Below, in pieces: positions 56,180 through 64,000 of a stretch of DNA of 64,000 nucleotides (the first letter of the stretch is position 1; the number at the start of each line of letters is the position of its first letter). The position numbers and the translations under genes are program-made. This stretch comes from Polaribacter sp. MED152 (lineage in GTDB: Bacteria; Bacteroidota; Bacteroidia; Flavobacteriales; Flavobacteriaceae): contig NC_020830.1 in assembly GCF_000152945.2 (NCBI RefSeq), positions 1,374,501-1,438,500 of the forward strand. Reading direction: 5' to 3'. The notes beneath the pieces are model-generated. The model saw only the letters and a list, made by a program, of their open reading frames with translations. It searched no databases and was not told where the DNA came from.

Positions 56180-57964
56180 ATGGAGGTAAATACTAAGAAA
56201 AAATCTGTTTTATTTGTTCAAGCTTCATTTTTTGCTGCACTTCTTATTATAGCTATAGTTGGTGGTATTACCTATAAAACCACCAAAAACTTATCTGATG
56301 CTACAGACTTAGTAGTTCATACCTATAAGTTAAATGTAGAATTAGAGCAAATTTTATCTTATTTAAAAGATGCAGAAACAGGCCAAAGAGGTTACATTTT
56401 AACCACAGATTCTTTGTACTTAGAACCTTTTTTTAGTGGTAGAGAAAAAATAAATAACACTTTTGCTGAGCTTAAAGAACTTACTAGAAACGACAAAGTT
56501 CAACAAGAAAACCTAGTTGCATTAAGCAAACTTATTGATAATAGAATGGCTAATTTTGATAAATCTGCCACATTCATACTTTTTGATAGCCTTAAAACTG
56601 AAGATTTTGCTGAAGTTTTTCTGGAAGGTAAACATATGATGGATGCCATTCGTGATAAAATTGCATCAATGATTGCCTTAGAAAGAGCGCAATTAAGTTA
56701 CAGACAAAAAGCCTACAAAAGTAGTTTAAACCTAACACCAGTATTCTTATTCGCACTAATTCTACTCTCTTTAGCCTTGGTGTTAATAGCCTATTTTAAA
56801 ACCGCAAAAGATGTTAAAGATTTAAAAAGAACCAACCAAGAATTAGAAATTTTTAAAGAGTCTACCAACCAAGCAGAAATTATAAGTAGGCATGGAAATT
56901 GGGTGTATCATATAGAAAAAGGCACTTATGATTATTCAGATAATCTTTATCGATTATTAGGTGAACAACCCCAATCTTTTGAGCCTACAACAGAAAATTT
57001 TATGTCTTTTGTGCATCCAGATGATTTGGAAAAACTGCAAGAAGATGTTGCTAAAATGTTAGAAAATGAACATCTACCCTTTATACATTATAGAATTATT
57101 CAGAAAAGTGGTAATATAAGATACCTTAAGGCTTATGGCCAAACTATAGAATTAGATGGTACTCGTAAACTTTTAGGAACCACAACAGATGTTACTGACG
57201 AGATTGAAGGTATAAAGTTGTTAGAGGAAAGAAATGCAGAATTAGAAAGAAACAACAAAGAATTATCTGCATTTAATCATGTTGCTAGTCATGATTTACA
57301 AGAACCTTTGCGTAAAATTCAAACCTTCTTATCGAGATTAGTAGATACAGAAGAAAACAATCTATCAGAAAAAGGTACATTATATATTTCTAGAATACAA
57401 AATGCAGCAACAAGAATGCGTTTGTTAATAGATGATTTACTTCAATTTTCGAGAACAAATAAAATAGAAAAGAATTTTGTAACCTCTAACATTAACCTTC
57501 TTTTAGAAAATGCAAAACAAGATTTAGCTGAAGCAATTTCTGAATCTAATGCTGAAATTGTCGCAGATAATTTTCCTGTAATGGATGTAATTCCTTTTCA
57601 AATTCAGCAATTATTTTTAAATCTTATTGGTAACTCCATAAAATACCAAAGTAAAGGTACAGAGCCAAAAATTAAAATTACGTACGAACGCATTAATGCT
57701 TTAGAAGATGATAAACTAGTGAAGCCCAAAAAAGAGTTTTATCATAAGTTAGAGTTTACAGACAATGGAATTGGCTTTAGCAATGAATATGCAGAGCAAA
57801 TTTTTGTACTCTTTAATAGATTGCATAACAAAAGTGATTATTCAGGAACAGGTATTGGTTTATCTATCTGTAAAAAAATTATTGAAAATCATGATGGCTA
57901 TATTTTTGCTGATGGCGTTTCTGGTGAAGGAGCCACTTTTACAGTGTATTTACCTATTTCTTAA
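56180..57964 (+). CDS. CHASE3-PAS sensor histidine kinase
   Basis: A 594-residue membrane kinase. Helix 1 (about 8-31), a CHASE3 extracytoplasmic domain (about 40-185; TGQRGYILTTDSLYLEPF is its signature), helix 2 (about 188-210), a PAS_3 domain (about 240-340), then HisKA with phosphoacceptor His371 in ASHDLQEPLRK and HATPase with N box NLIGNSIKYQ and G boxes DNGIGF and GTGIGLSIC. The H box is of the phytochrome-kinase type. It probably phosphorylates the receiver protein encoded just upstream; the signal is unknown. Confidence 0.94.
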   Translation: MEVNTKKKSVLFVQASFFAALLIIAIVGGITYKTTKNLSDATDLVVHTYKLNVELEQILSYLKDAETGQRGYILTTDSLYLEPFFSGREKINNTFAELKELTRNDKVQQENLVALSKLIDNRMANFDKSATFILFDSLKTEDFAEVFLEGKHMMDAIRDKIASMIALERAQLSYRQKAYKSSLNLTPVFLFALILLSLALVLIAYFKTAKDVKDLKRTNQELEIFKESTNQAEIISRHGNWVYHIEKGTYDYSDNLYRLLGEQPQSFEPTTENFMSFVHPDDLEKLQEDVAKMLENEHLPFIHYRIIQKSGNIRYLKAYGQTIELDGTRKLLGTTTDVTDEIEGIKLLEERNAELERNNKELSAFNHVASHDLQEPLRKIQTFLSRLVDTEENNLSEKGTLYISRIQNAATRMRLLIDDLLQFSRTNKIEKNFVTSNINLLLENAKQDLAEAISESNAEIVADNFPVMDVIPFQIQQLFLNLIGNSIKYQSKGTEPKIKITYERINALEDDKLVKPKKEFYHKLEFTDNGIGFSNEYAEQIFVLFNRLHNKSDYSGTGIGLSICKKIIENHDGYIFADGVSGEGATFTVYLPIS

Positions 57965-58062
57965 AATTGTATAACGATTTGTGGGAATTTTATAACTGAT
58001 TCAGAAAATTTTGTAACACATTAAAATCAATAAATTTCAATCTTTGTATAAAGAATAGAATT

Positions 58063-58611
58063 ATGCAAAGGATTAGTAGAAAGCAACATTTAATTTTAAT
58101 AGTTATTACCATTTTAGTTATTTGTTCTTGTAACTTTATTGTGAACAAAGACGATGAACAAACCAAATCTGCTATAGAATCAAAAGAGCGAATAGCACTA
58201 GATAAAGAACAAGCAAATCTTTTAGTAACAACGAGCACAACAGCTATAGAAGTTATTGGCATTTGCAACGTTGTTGAAAATGCAGATGTAAATCAAACTA
58301 AAAAGGACGCTATAGCCAATTTAAAAGAACAGCAAAAAGAAATTTTATCAGAAATTAAAACTATTGCTCCTTCTTTAATGATTACTGTGCCCTCAAATGT
58401 TCAAGAAAGAATAGATAATTTAAATATCAATAAAGAAAAGGTAAATTTTGAATTCAATAGAATAGATACCAAAGTCAAAAAACAAAAAGAATTAGTTACC
58501 AAACTAAATAACAAATCTAAAAATGACAAGGTATTAGACTTAACTGAAGAGATTTTGCCAATTATAGATAATAACATTCAAATGATAGATCAAATTGCAT
58601 CTTTAGACTAA
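58063..58611 (+). CDS. Hypothetical lipoprotein, helical
   Basis: A 182-residue protein with a signal segment (HLILIVITILVICSC) ending in a lipobox-like ICSC near residue 23. The remainder is charged and mostly helical (LKEQQKEILSEIKTI, KVKKQKELVTKLNNK), probably coiled-coil. No family recognised. It lies 98 bases after the histidine kinase and 4 bases before another small exported protein, so the two form a unit that may be linked to the kinase. Confidence 0.7.
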   Translation: MQRISRKQHLILIVITILVICSCNFIVNKDDEQTKSAIESKERIALDKEQANLLVTTSTTAIEVIGICNVVENADVNQTKKDAIANLKEQQKEILSEIKTIAPSLMITVPSNVQERIDNLNINKEKVNFEFNRIDTKVKKQKELVTKLNNKSKNDKVLDLTEEILPIIDNNIQMIDQIASLD

Positions 58612-58615
58612 AATC

Positions 58616-58939
58616 ATGAAATACATAACCACATTTATTGGCTCTTTACTATTGTTTATTACTACTTCAAACCATTTAGAAACTTCTAAAATTAAAAGTA
58701 CTAATACAATCAAGTATGCCATTTTTGATGGTAATGAAGGTGACTTGTATTTTTTTACAGATATTGATGAAAAAGCGGTTACAATAAAAGATAAGGATAC
58801 ACTATTATTCAAACACTTTGATCACCAAGCCAATTATTATGTAGGCAAGAAATTTAAGTTTATTGTTAAAAGCAATGAACTTATTAATAATGTTTGCGAA
58901 TCTAATTCAGTTACAGAAATTGAATTAAGTAGTAATTAA
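58616..58939 (+). CDS. Hypothetical small exported protein
   Basis: A 107-residue protein with an N-terminal signal peptide (about 1-20) and a beta-rich remainder (YAIFDGNEGDLYFFTDIDEKAVTIKDKDTLLF). No family recognised. It follows the preceding lipoprotein by 4 bases and its end overlaps the convergent quinone reductase gene by 4 bases. Confidence 0.65.
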   Translation: MKYITTFIGSLLLFITTSNHLETSKIKSTNTIKYAIFDGNEGDLYFFTDIDEKAVTIKDKDTLLFKHFDHQANYYVGKKFKFIVKSNELINNVCESNSVTEIELSSN

Positions 58940-59916
58940 ATTGTCATATTTATAACAATTTTTCCCTTAGTTTCTCTGTTCATCATTGCTTCCAAAGCTT
59001 TTGGAGCGTTCTCTAAAGAATAAACCTTATCTATATGTGGTTTTAATTTACCTTGAGCAAACCATTGTAGTAATTCACGAATATTTTCTAAGCTCTTTTT
59101 TGGTTCTTTTTGAGCAAAAGCACCCCAAAAAACACCTACGATACTAGCCCCTTTTAACAACGTTAAATTAATCGGAATTTTAGGAATTTCGCCATTTGCA
59201 AAACCAATGACCAAATGTCTACCTTTCCAAGCAATAGCTCTTAGAGCTTGTTCAGAAAAATTACCTCCAACAGGATCATAGATTACATCTACACCCTTAC
59301 CTTTTGTTAATTCATTTACGCGCTCTTTTAAATTTTCTTTATTATAATTAATAATTTCATCTGCACCAAAATCTTTACATAAAGCGAGTTTTTCATCCGA
59401 ACTTGCAGCTGCAATTACTTTGGCTCCCATTAATTTTGCCAACTCTAAAGCAGTTAAGCCTACTCCACCAGAAGCTCCTAAAATAAGTACTGTTTCATCT
59501 TTCTGTAAGTCTGCTCTATCTTTTAATGCATGATAAGAAGTACCGTAAGCTAATAAAAATGCAGAAGCATTAACCATAGACATCCCCTTAGGTTTAGCAA
59601 AACAATCTTTAGCTTTTACAACCGCTTTTTCTGCAAAACCGCCAAAAGGAATAAATCCAACAACTTCATCACCTTTTTTTAAATGCTTTACACTATTACC
59701 TACTTCTGCTACTACTCCTGCAATATCACTTCCAGGCGAAAATGGAAAATCTGGTCTAAACTGATATTTTCCTTGTATAATTAACGTATCAGGAAAATTA
59801 ACGCTACACGCTTTTACCTCTACTAAAACTTCATCTTCTTTAGACTGAGGGTTTTCTTTTTCAATAAATTTAAGAGTATTTGGTAATCCGAATTTGGTAC
59901 AAACTATCGCTTTCAT
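58936..59916 (-). CDS. NADPH:quinone oxidoreductase-like MDR protein
   Basis: A 326-residue zinc-free medium-chain dehydrogenase. FPFSPGSDIAGVV and the nucleotide-binding LILGASGGVGLTALELAK are signatures; VIYDPVGG is typical of the QorA/NADPH:quinone reductase group, and the catalytic zinc ligands are not seen. It is cytoplasmic; the substrate is unknown. The start at 59916 (MKAIVCTKFG) matches the family and removes an 11-residue hydrophobic extension that begins at 59949. Confidence 0.92.
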   Translation of the reverse strand: MKAIVCTKFGLPNTLKFIEKENPQSKEDEVLVEVKACSVNFPDTLIIQGKYQFRPDFPFSPGSDIAGVVAEVGNSVKHLKKGDEVVGFIPFGGFAEKAVVKAKDCFAKPKGMSMVNASAFLLAYGTSYHALKDRADLQKDETVLILGASGGVGLTALELAKLMGAKVIAAASSDEKLALCKDFGADEIINYNKENLKERVNELTKGKGVDVIYDPVGGNFSEQALRAIAWKGRHLVIGFANGEIPKIPINLTLLKGASIVGVFWGAFAQKEPKKSLENIRELLQWFAQGKLKPHIDKVYSLENAPKALEAMMNRETKGKIVINMTI

Positions 59917-59956
59917 ATTGCTATTTTGCAACAAGATAATCCAAAACATTCAGAAA

Positions 59957-59986
59957 TAAAAAAGCTTCTCACAAAGAGAAGCTTTT
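59957..59986 (-). terminator. Terminator after tRNA-Leu
   Basis: On the minus strand AAAAGCTTCTC (59986-59976) pairs with GAGAAGCTTTT (59970-59960), 11 bp with a 5-base loop and trailing T residues. It follows the tRNA 3' end by 4 bases. Confidence 0.88.
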
Positions 59987-59990
59987 AAAG

Positions 59991-60072
59991 TACGAGCGGA
60001 GAGACTCGAACTCTCACACCTTTCGGCACTAGATCCTAAGTCTAGCGTGTCTACCAATTCCACCACGCTCGC
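59991..60072 (-). tRNA. tRNA-Leu (anticodon UAG)
   Basis: 82 bases on the minus strand. Acceptor arms GCGAGCG and CGCTCGT with discriminator A; D-arm region GGTGGAATTGGTAGACACG as in class II tRNAs; anticodon stem CTAGA / TCTAG with loop CT-TAG-GA; long variable arm; T-arm with GTTCGAGTC. The anticodon reads CUN leucine codons. CCA is not encoded. It stands alone. Confidence 0.96.
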
Positions 60073-60163
60073 ATTTTGGTTTGCAAAGATAAACAAAGAA
60101 CAGAAACTACAAAGCGTTCATTATAATTTTTCTATTTTTGAATAAGAATTATAAAAAAGTTAC

Positions 60164-61549
60164 ATGAATAGCGTAAATACATATATACAAGAGAACAAAC
60201 AGCGATTTTTAGATGAACTTATTGCACTTTTAAAAATTCCATCAATTAGTGCAGATAAAGCCTACGAAAAACAAGTTTTACTCACTGCCGATTTTGTTAT
60301 GGATAGCTTAAAAAAAGCAGGATGTGATAAAGTTGAATCTTGTGAAACGCCTGGTTATCCCATAATTTATGGTGAGAAAATAATAGATGATAAATTACCA
60401 ACTGTGTTGGTCTATGGTCATTATGATGTGCAACCAGCAGACCCTATAGCTTTATGGCATTCACCACCTTTTGAACCGGTTATTAAGAAAACCGAAATTC
60501 ATCCTGAAGGTGCAATTTTTGCACGTGGTTCTTGTGATGATAAAGGGCAAATGTATATGCATGTAAAAGCTTTAGAATACATGACAAATACTGGTAACTT
60601 ACCTTGTAACGTTAAATTTATGATTGAAGGTGAAGAAGAGGTTGGTTCAGAAAGTTTGTCTTGGTTTGTACCTAGAAATGTAGAAAAATTAAAAAACGAT
60701 GTAATCTTAATTTCAGATACTGGTATGATTGCAAATGATATACCATCTATCACTACAGGTCTGCGTGGTTTGAGTTATGTAGAAGTGGAAGTTACTGGCC
60801 CAAACAGAGATTTACATTCTGGTTTATATGGTGGTGCAGTTGCAAATCCTATAAATATTTTAACAAAAATGATTGCTTCATTGCATGATGACAACAATCA
60901 CATTACAATTCCTGGATTTTACGATAAAGTAGAAGATTTATCGCAAGAAGAAAGAGCAGAAATGGCGAAAGCTCCTTTTAATTTAGAGGAATATAAAGAT
61001 GCAATTAAAATAGGTGATGTTTATGGTGAAGAAGGATATTCTACAAACGAACGTAATTCAATAAGACCTACTTTAGACGTTAACGGAATTTGGGGTGGTT
61101 ACACAGGTGAAGGCGCAAAAACAGTAATTGCTTCTAAAGCTTATGCTAAAATTTCAATGCGATTAGTGCCAAATCAAGATTGGAAAGAAATTACAGAATT
61201 ATTCGTGAAACACTTTGAAAGTATAGCTCCAAAAGCAGTTTCTGTAAAAGTTACACCACATCATGGAGGTCAAGGTTACGTAACTCCTATTAACAATATT
61301 GCCTATCAAGCAGCAAGTAAAGCTTATCAAACTACATTTGGCAAAACACCTATCCCACAAAGAAGTGGAGGTAGCATACCAATTGTAGCGTTGTTTGAAG
61401 AGTATTTAAAAAGTAAAACCATTTTAATGGGGTTTGGTCTTAATTCAGATGCAATACACTCTCCAAATGAACATTTTGGCGTTTGGAATTATTTAAAAGG
61501 AATTGAAACTATTCCTTACTTTTATAAGTATTTTACTGAGTTGAGTTAA
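60164..61549 (+). CDS. M20 family dipeptidase
   Basis: A 461-residue zinc dipeptidase of the M20 carnosinase-like group. Metal and catalytic residues are visible: YGHYDVQPAD (His and Asp), GSCDDKGQ (bridging Asp), EGEEEVGSES (catalytic and ligand Glu), and a late His in SDAIHSPNEHF. A lid domain with VTGPNRDLHSG lies between. It is cytoplasmic and would split dipeptides such as those brought in by the POT transporters at 41-44 kb. Confidence 0.94.
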   Translation: MNSVNTYIQENKQRFLDELIALLKIPSISADKAYEKQVLLTADFVMDSLKKAGCDKVESCETPGYPIIYGEKIIDDKLPTVLVYGHYDVQPADPIALWHSPPFEPVIKKTEIHPEGAIFARGSCDDKGQMYMHVKALEYMTNTGNLPCNVKFMIEGEEEVGSESLSWFVPRNVEKLKNDVILISDTGMIANDIPSITTGLRGLSYVEVEVTGPNRDLHSGLYGGAVANPINILTKMIASLHDDNNHITIPGFYDKVEDLSQEERAEMAKAPFNLEEYKDAIKIGDVYGEEGYSTNERNSIRPTLDVNGIWGGYTGEGAKTVIASKAYAKISMRLVPNQDWKEITELFVKHFESIAPKAVSVKVTPHHGGQGYVTPINNIAYQAASKAYQTTFGKTPIPQRSGGSIPIVALFEEYLKSKTILMGFGLNSDAIHSPNEHFGVWNYLKGIETIPYFYKYFTELS

Positions 61550-61585
61550 AAAATATTACTAATTTTACATTGTAAATTAAGAAAC

Positions 61586-62779
61586 ATGAAGAAAACAATT
61601 ACACAAATTTTATCTATAACATTATTATTGAGTTGCGTTTTTACGTTAAGTGCACAAAACTCTAAAGATAAATACGATCATTGGGCCATAGATTTAGGTG
61701 CTGGTATACATACAGTTGGTGCTAGTTTAAGCCCTGGTTACAACCCATCTTTATTTGGACAAGGAAGTTTAGGTATTAGATACATGCTTAACAATCGTTT
61801 TGGTTTACGTTTAGATTTAGGATATAGCAGTTTTCAAGATGAAGCAGCCTTACCATTTAAATCTAATTACTACAGAGCTTCTTTAGAAGGAGTAGTAAAT
61901 ATGGGTGATGTTTTAAAATTTCATACCTGGACAAATCGTTTTAACTTAATGATGCATGGTGGTGTTGGTGCAGCTTCTTTAAATATTACTGAACCTACAG
62001 ATAATGGAGGTGACCCTATGATGGCTTTGAACTTTGGAATTACTCCTCAATTTAGAATCAATAATAGAATGTCTTTATTTTTAGATTTTTCTTCTTTAAT
62101 TCACTTTTATCAAGATGACAATTTTGATGGTGGGCCAAATTTAAGTCCAAGAGAATCTAACATTAGTTTGTTTAATACTTCTTTAGGTTTAAGTTTTGCA
62201 TTGGGCAAAAACAAGCAATTAGCAGATTCTTACTTTATGGAAGAAGTAGTTGTAAATGATGAATTAGAAGAAATTAAAAATAGACTAGCTGCTGCAGAGA
62301 AAGAAATAGAAGTTCTAAAGAACAAAGAATTAGCAGCTACACCTAACCAAGAATTAATTATGACTGAGTTAGATGAAAGGTATGTTAGAAAAGATGAAGC
62401 AGATAAATACGCAAATGTAGTTACTGGTTCTAACGTTGATTTCATTAGACAATTATTAAACAGTGGTTACATCAACGTTTATTTTGATGTTAACAAAACT
62501 AGAATTCAAGATGGTTCTTTAAATTCTGTAAATTACTTAAAGCAATTCTTAATCGATAATCCTACAGTTAATGCAGAATTAATTGGTTATGCAGATGAAA
62601 CTGGTTCTGAAGAAAGAAATAAAACATTATCTCAAAATAGAGCTAAAAGAGTATTTGATGTTTTAGTTGCAGCAGGAATTAGCCCAGCTAGATTATCATA
62701 TTATGGAGGAGGAGAAGATAAATCTGTAACAGAAGATGCAAGACAATTTGCAAGAAAAGTTACTTTTAAGCTTAAATAA
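61586..62779 (+). CDS. OmpA family outer-membrane protein
   Basis: A 397-residue protein with signal peptide (about 1-23, TLSAQ), an N-terminal eight-strand type barrel (about 30-215), a charged helical linker (ELEEIKNRLAAAEKEIEVLKNK), and a C-terminal OmpA domain (about 285-397) with YADETGSEERNKTLSQNRAKRV that binds diaminopimelate of peptidoglycan. It anchors the outer membrane to the wall. Single gene; a shared terminator separates it from the convergent DUF2490 gene. Confidence 0.94.
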   Translation: MKKTITQILSITLLLSCVFTLSAQNSKDKYDHWAIDLGAGIHTVGASLSPGYNPSLFGQGSLGIRYMLNNRFGLRLDLGYSSFQDEAALPFKSNYYRASLEGVVNMGDVLKFHTWTNRFNLMMHGGVGAASLNITEPTDNGGDPMMALNFGITPQFRINNRMSLFLDFSSLIHFYQDDNFDGGPNLSPRESNISLFNTSLGLSFALGKNKQLADSYFMEEVVVNDELEEIKNRLAAAEKEIEVLKNKELAATPNQELIMTELDERYVRKDEADKYANVVTGSNVDFIRQLLNSGYINVYFDVNKTRIQDGSLNSVNYLKQFLIDNPTVNAELIGYADETGSEERNKTLSQNRAKRVFDVLVAAGISPARLSYYGGGEDKSVTEDARQFARKVTFKLK

Positions 62780-62796
62780 AAATCCTAAACAGTATT

Positions 62797-62830
62797 AAAA
62801 AAGCAGCTACAAATTTGTAGCTGCTTTTTT
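62797..62830. terminator. Bidirectional terminator
   Basis: AAAAAAGCAGCTACAAA / TTTGTAGCTGCTTTTTT, a 17-bp perfect inverted repeat with almost no loop, giving a U run on both strands between the convergent OmpA and DUF2490 genes. Confidence 0.92.
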
Positions 62831-63485
62831 AGTTTATAGAAATATACCAAGTTGCTCTAAACCAAAGATCATTTTCTCCACAATCATTTATAAAATTACT
62901 CAACCTATAATCTAGGCCAACTTCTAGCTTATTTTTCCTGGTCATTTGATATCCTAAATATGGTGTTAATCGTATTTCAAGATCTGTAAAATCATACAAA
63001 TATTCATTCGCTATTTTTACGTAAAATTCTTTCACATCTAATATTTCTCCATTTAATGCCTTTTGAAAACCTATTCTATATCTCGTTCTAAATTCAGGGC
63101 TAAATCCTTCTTGATAAAACTGCTCAAAAGCAAATCTATGTGCTAACTTGTAGGTAAGTTGTTGCTGAATAATATTATAATGCTGAAAAGTTCTGTGTAT
63201 TGTTTCTGAATTTCTCAAACGAAGTAGATACCCGAAATTAAAAGACTGGTTTAAACCTGTTTTGATTGATAAAATACTTGACATATCAACCAAATTATAG
63301 CTGATATTTTCATATTCTTCATCAATTACGAATCGTGATTCGATGGTATTGATGGACTTTGTTTTATCTGAAATATCTGCAGACAATACAATCTTTGGCA
63401 ACAAACCACTATTAAGCGTGTTCTGTGAAAAAGCTGAAAGAGAAACTAAAAAGCAAATTATAAAATAACGATTCTTAAAAGGCAT
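62829..63485 (-). CDS. DUF2490 outer-membrane barrel protein
   Basis: A 218-residue exported protein with a signal peptide (about 1-20, SAFSQ) and alternating amphipathic strands ending FRATWYISIN, typical of DUF2490 (LGYQMTRKNKLEVGLDYRL). Members are predicted small outer-membrane barrels without known function. Its ATG overlaps the upstream gene stop by one base, so the two are cotranscribed. Confidence 0.8.
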   Translation of the reverse strand: MPFKNRYFIICFLVSLSAFSQNTLNSGLLPKIVLSADISDKTKSINTIESRFVIDEEYENISYNLVDMSSILSIKTGLNQSFNFGYLLRLRNSETIHRTFQHYNIIQQQLTYKLAHRFAFEQFYQEGFSPEFRTRYRIGFQKALNGEILDVKEFYVKIANEYLYDFTDLEIRLTPYLGYQMTRKNKLEVGLDYRLSNFINDCGENDLWFRATWYISIN

Positions 63486-64000
63486 TAAAACTCTAGGTTA
63501 ATTGAATTTATAGCTTTGAATTCTAGCATTTTTAAAACATCACCTTTCACATTTAGTAAAATCTCATAAAGCTTATAATTGTTCTCTATTTTGCCTTTTA
63601 CCACAATCTCGTAAGAAGTTTTCAAATCTTGATTATTGTCTTCTAATTTTAAAAAATTAATCAATTGTTGCTCAGAACCTTTATATTGAATCTGTATTTT
63701 TTTAAACTTAAATTTCTTGAATTTCTCAGAAAGTTTATCATTTATATTTTGCTGAACTAAAGCTGGTAATTCTTTAAATTTTACCTTTTTTTCAACATCT
63801 AAAATATCACCTTTACTAGAAAATTCTAGACTATATAAGTGTTTTAAATAACATGTTTTAGCTTCATAGGTTTTACCCTCATTACTCTCTTCAACATACC
63901 ATTTTATTTTCTTTTTAAAATGAAGAGCATCTATAAAACTCAAAGATTTTTGTGGTATAAGCGTTTTATTGACTCTATACTCTTTTTCAAACTTTTCTTG
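63485..64000 (-). CDS. Hypothetical protein, 5' end beyond the window
   Basis: An open frame runs from its stop at 63485 to the right edge without a stop. The first ATG-free stretch reads QEKFEKEYRVNKTLIPQKSL at the edge, so the true start lies outside and the 152-residue version beginning at a TTG (63943) is probably too short. At least 171 residues are visible: Lys-rich, with two similar beta/alpha segments (GDILDVEKKVKFKELPALVQQNI and GDVLKMLEFKAI) reminiscent of PepSY-like repeats. No firm family. Coupled to the DUF2490 gene. Confidence 0.7.
   Translation of the reverse strand, partial: QEKFEKEYRVNKTLIPQKSLSFIDALHFKKKIKWYVEESNEGKTYEAKTCYLKHLYSLEFSSKGDILDVEKKVKFKELPALVQQNINDKLSEKFKKFKFKKIQIQYKGSEQQLINFLKLEDNNQDLKTSYEIVVKGKIENNYKLYEILLNVKGDVLKMLEFKAINSINLEF

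Noticed and set aside
1..64000. Mobile elements, CRISPR arrays, phage genes, rRNA
   Set aside because: Looked for on both strands. I saw no transposase, integrase, phage structural gene, regularly spaced repeats or rRNA-like sequence.

Overview
The window looks like a chromosomal segment of a marine flavobacterium (Bacteroidota, Flavobacteriaceae; a Polaribacter- or Tenacibaculum-like genome would fit, but the genus is inference). The DNA is strongly AT-rich. Genes start in A-rich context without Shine-Dalgarno sites, and several promoters match the Bacteroidota -33 TTG / -7 TAnnTTTG pattern. The families are typical flavobacterial ones: split MetH, GYDIA-type GHMP kinase, HEPN-tailed sulfite reductase, DUF5117-type metalloprotease and a BACON-PL7 alginate lyase. 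There are no insertion sequences, phage genes, CRISPR arrays or rRNA. One tRNA gene is present.

Layout. 44-3922: DUF58 protein, M1 aminopeptidase and thioredoxin. 4045-9034: metF and a two-gene metH, led by a SAM-I riboswitch. 9100-18910: an eleven-gene assimilatory sulfate operon on the minus strand (DUF2061-cysH-cysD-cysN-sulfite reductase-cobA-siroheme dehydrogenase-ferredoxin reductase-ferredoxin-cysE-cysM). 19120-22061: a PagL-like outer-membrane protein, an Rrf2 regulator and an alginate lyase. 22123-28287: a second SAM-I riboswitch driving metY, a fused metX-aspartokinase-homoserine dehydrogenase gene, and metZ. 28490-29968: metK, divergent, with its own structured leader. 30062-38912: metalloprotease, a carboxypeptidase-regulatory-domain protein, and an operon with HMG-CoA reductase, a GHMP kinase, a flavoprotein and a thioredoxin-like protein. 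39055-44992: dipeptidyl peptidase IV with two POT peptide transporters. 44989-49679: ComEC, an NlpC/P60 hydrolase, LpxB, a small membrane protein and SurE. 49891-52543: S41 protease and thioesterase. 52766-58939: a regulatory cluster (two AraC proteins, DUF3095, response regulator, histidine kinase, two small exported proteins). 58936-64000: quinone reductase, tRNA-Leu, M20 dipeptidase, OmpA protein and a DUF2490 pair.

How it fits together. From about 4 to 30 kb the window encodes nearly the whole route from sulfate to S-adenosylmethionine. Sulfate is activated and reduced (CysDN, CysH, sulfite reductase with its ferredoxin, reductase and siroheme genes). Sulfide is fixed into cysteine (CysE/CysM) or homocysteine (MetX domain, MetY/MetZ). 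The carbon skeleton comes from the fused aspartokinase/homoserine dehydrogenase, methylation from MetH/MetF, and activation from MetK. The control signals differ along the route: a repeated dyad motif, probably for an Rrf2 regulator, in front of the sulfate operon; SAM-I riboswitches in front of metH and metY; and an unrecognised structured leader in front of metK.

The most unusual points are the MetX-AK-HSDH fusion, the HEPN-tailed sulfite reductase, the metK leader RNA, start-codon-covering hairpins downstream of a riboswitch and in front of the sulfite reductase gene, the HMG-CoA reductase carrying a DinB/DUF1569-like C-terminal domain, and a 20-bp palindrome in front of the alginate lyase.
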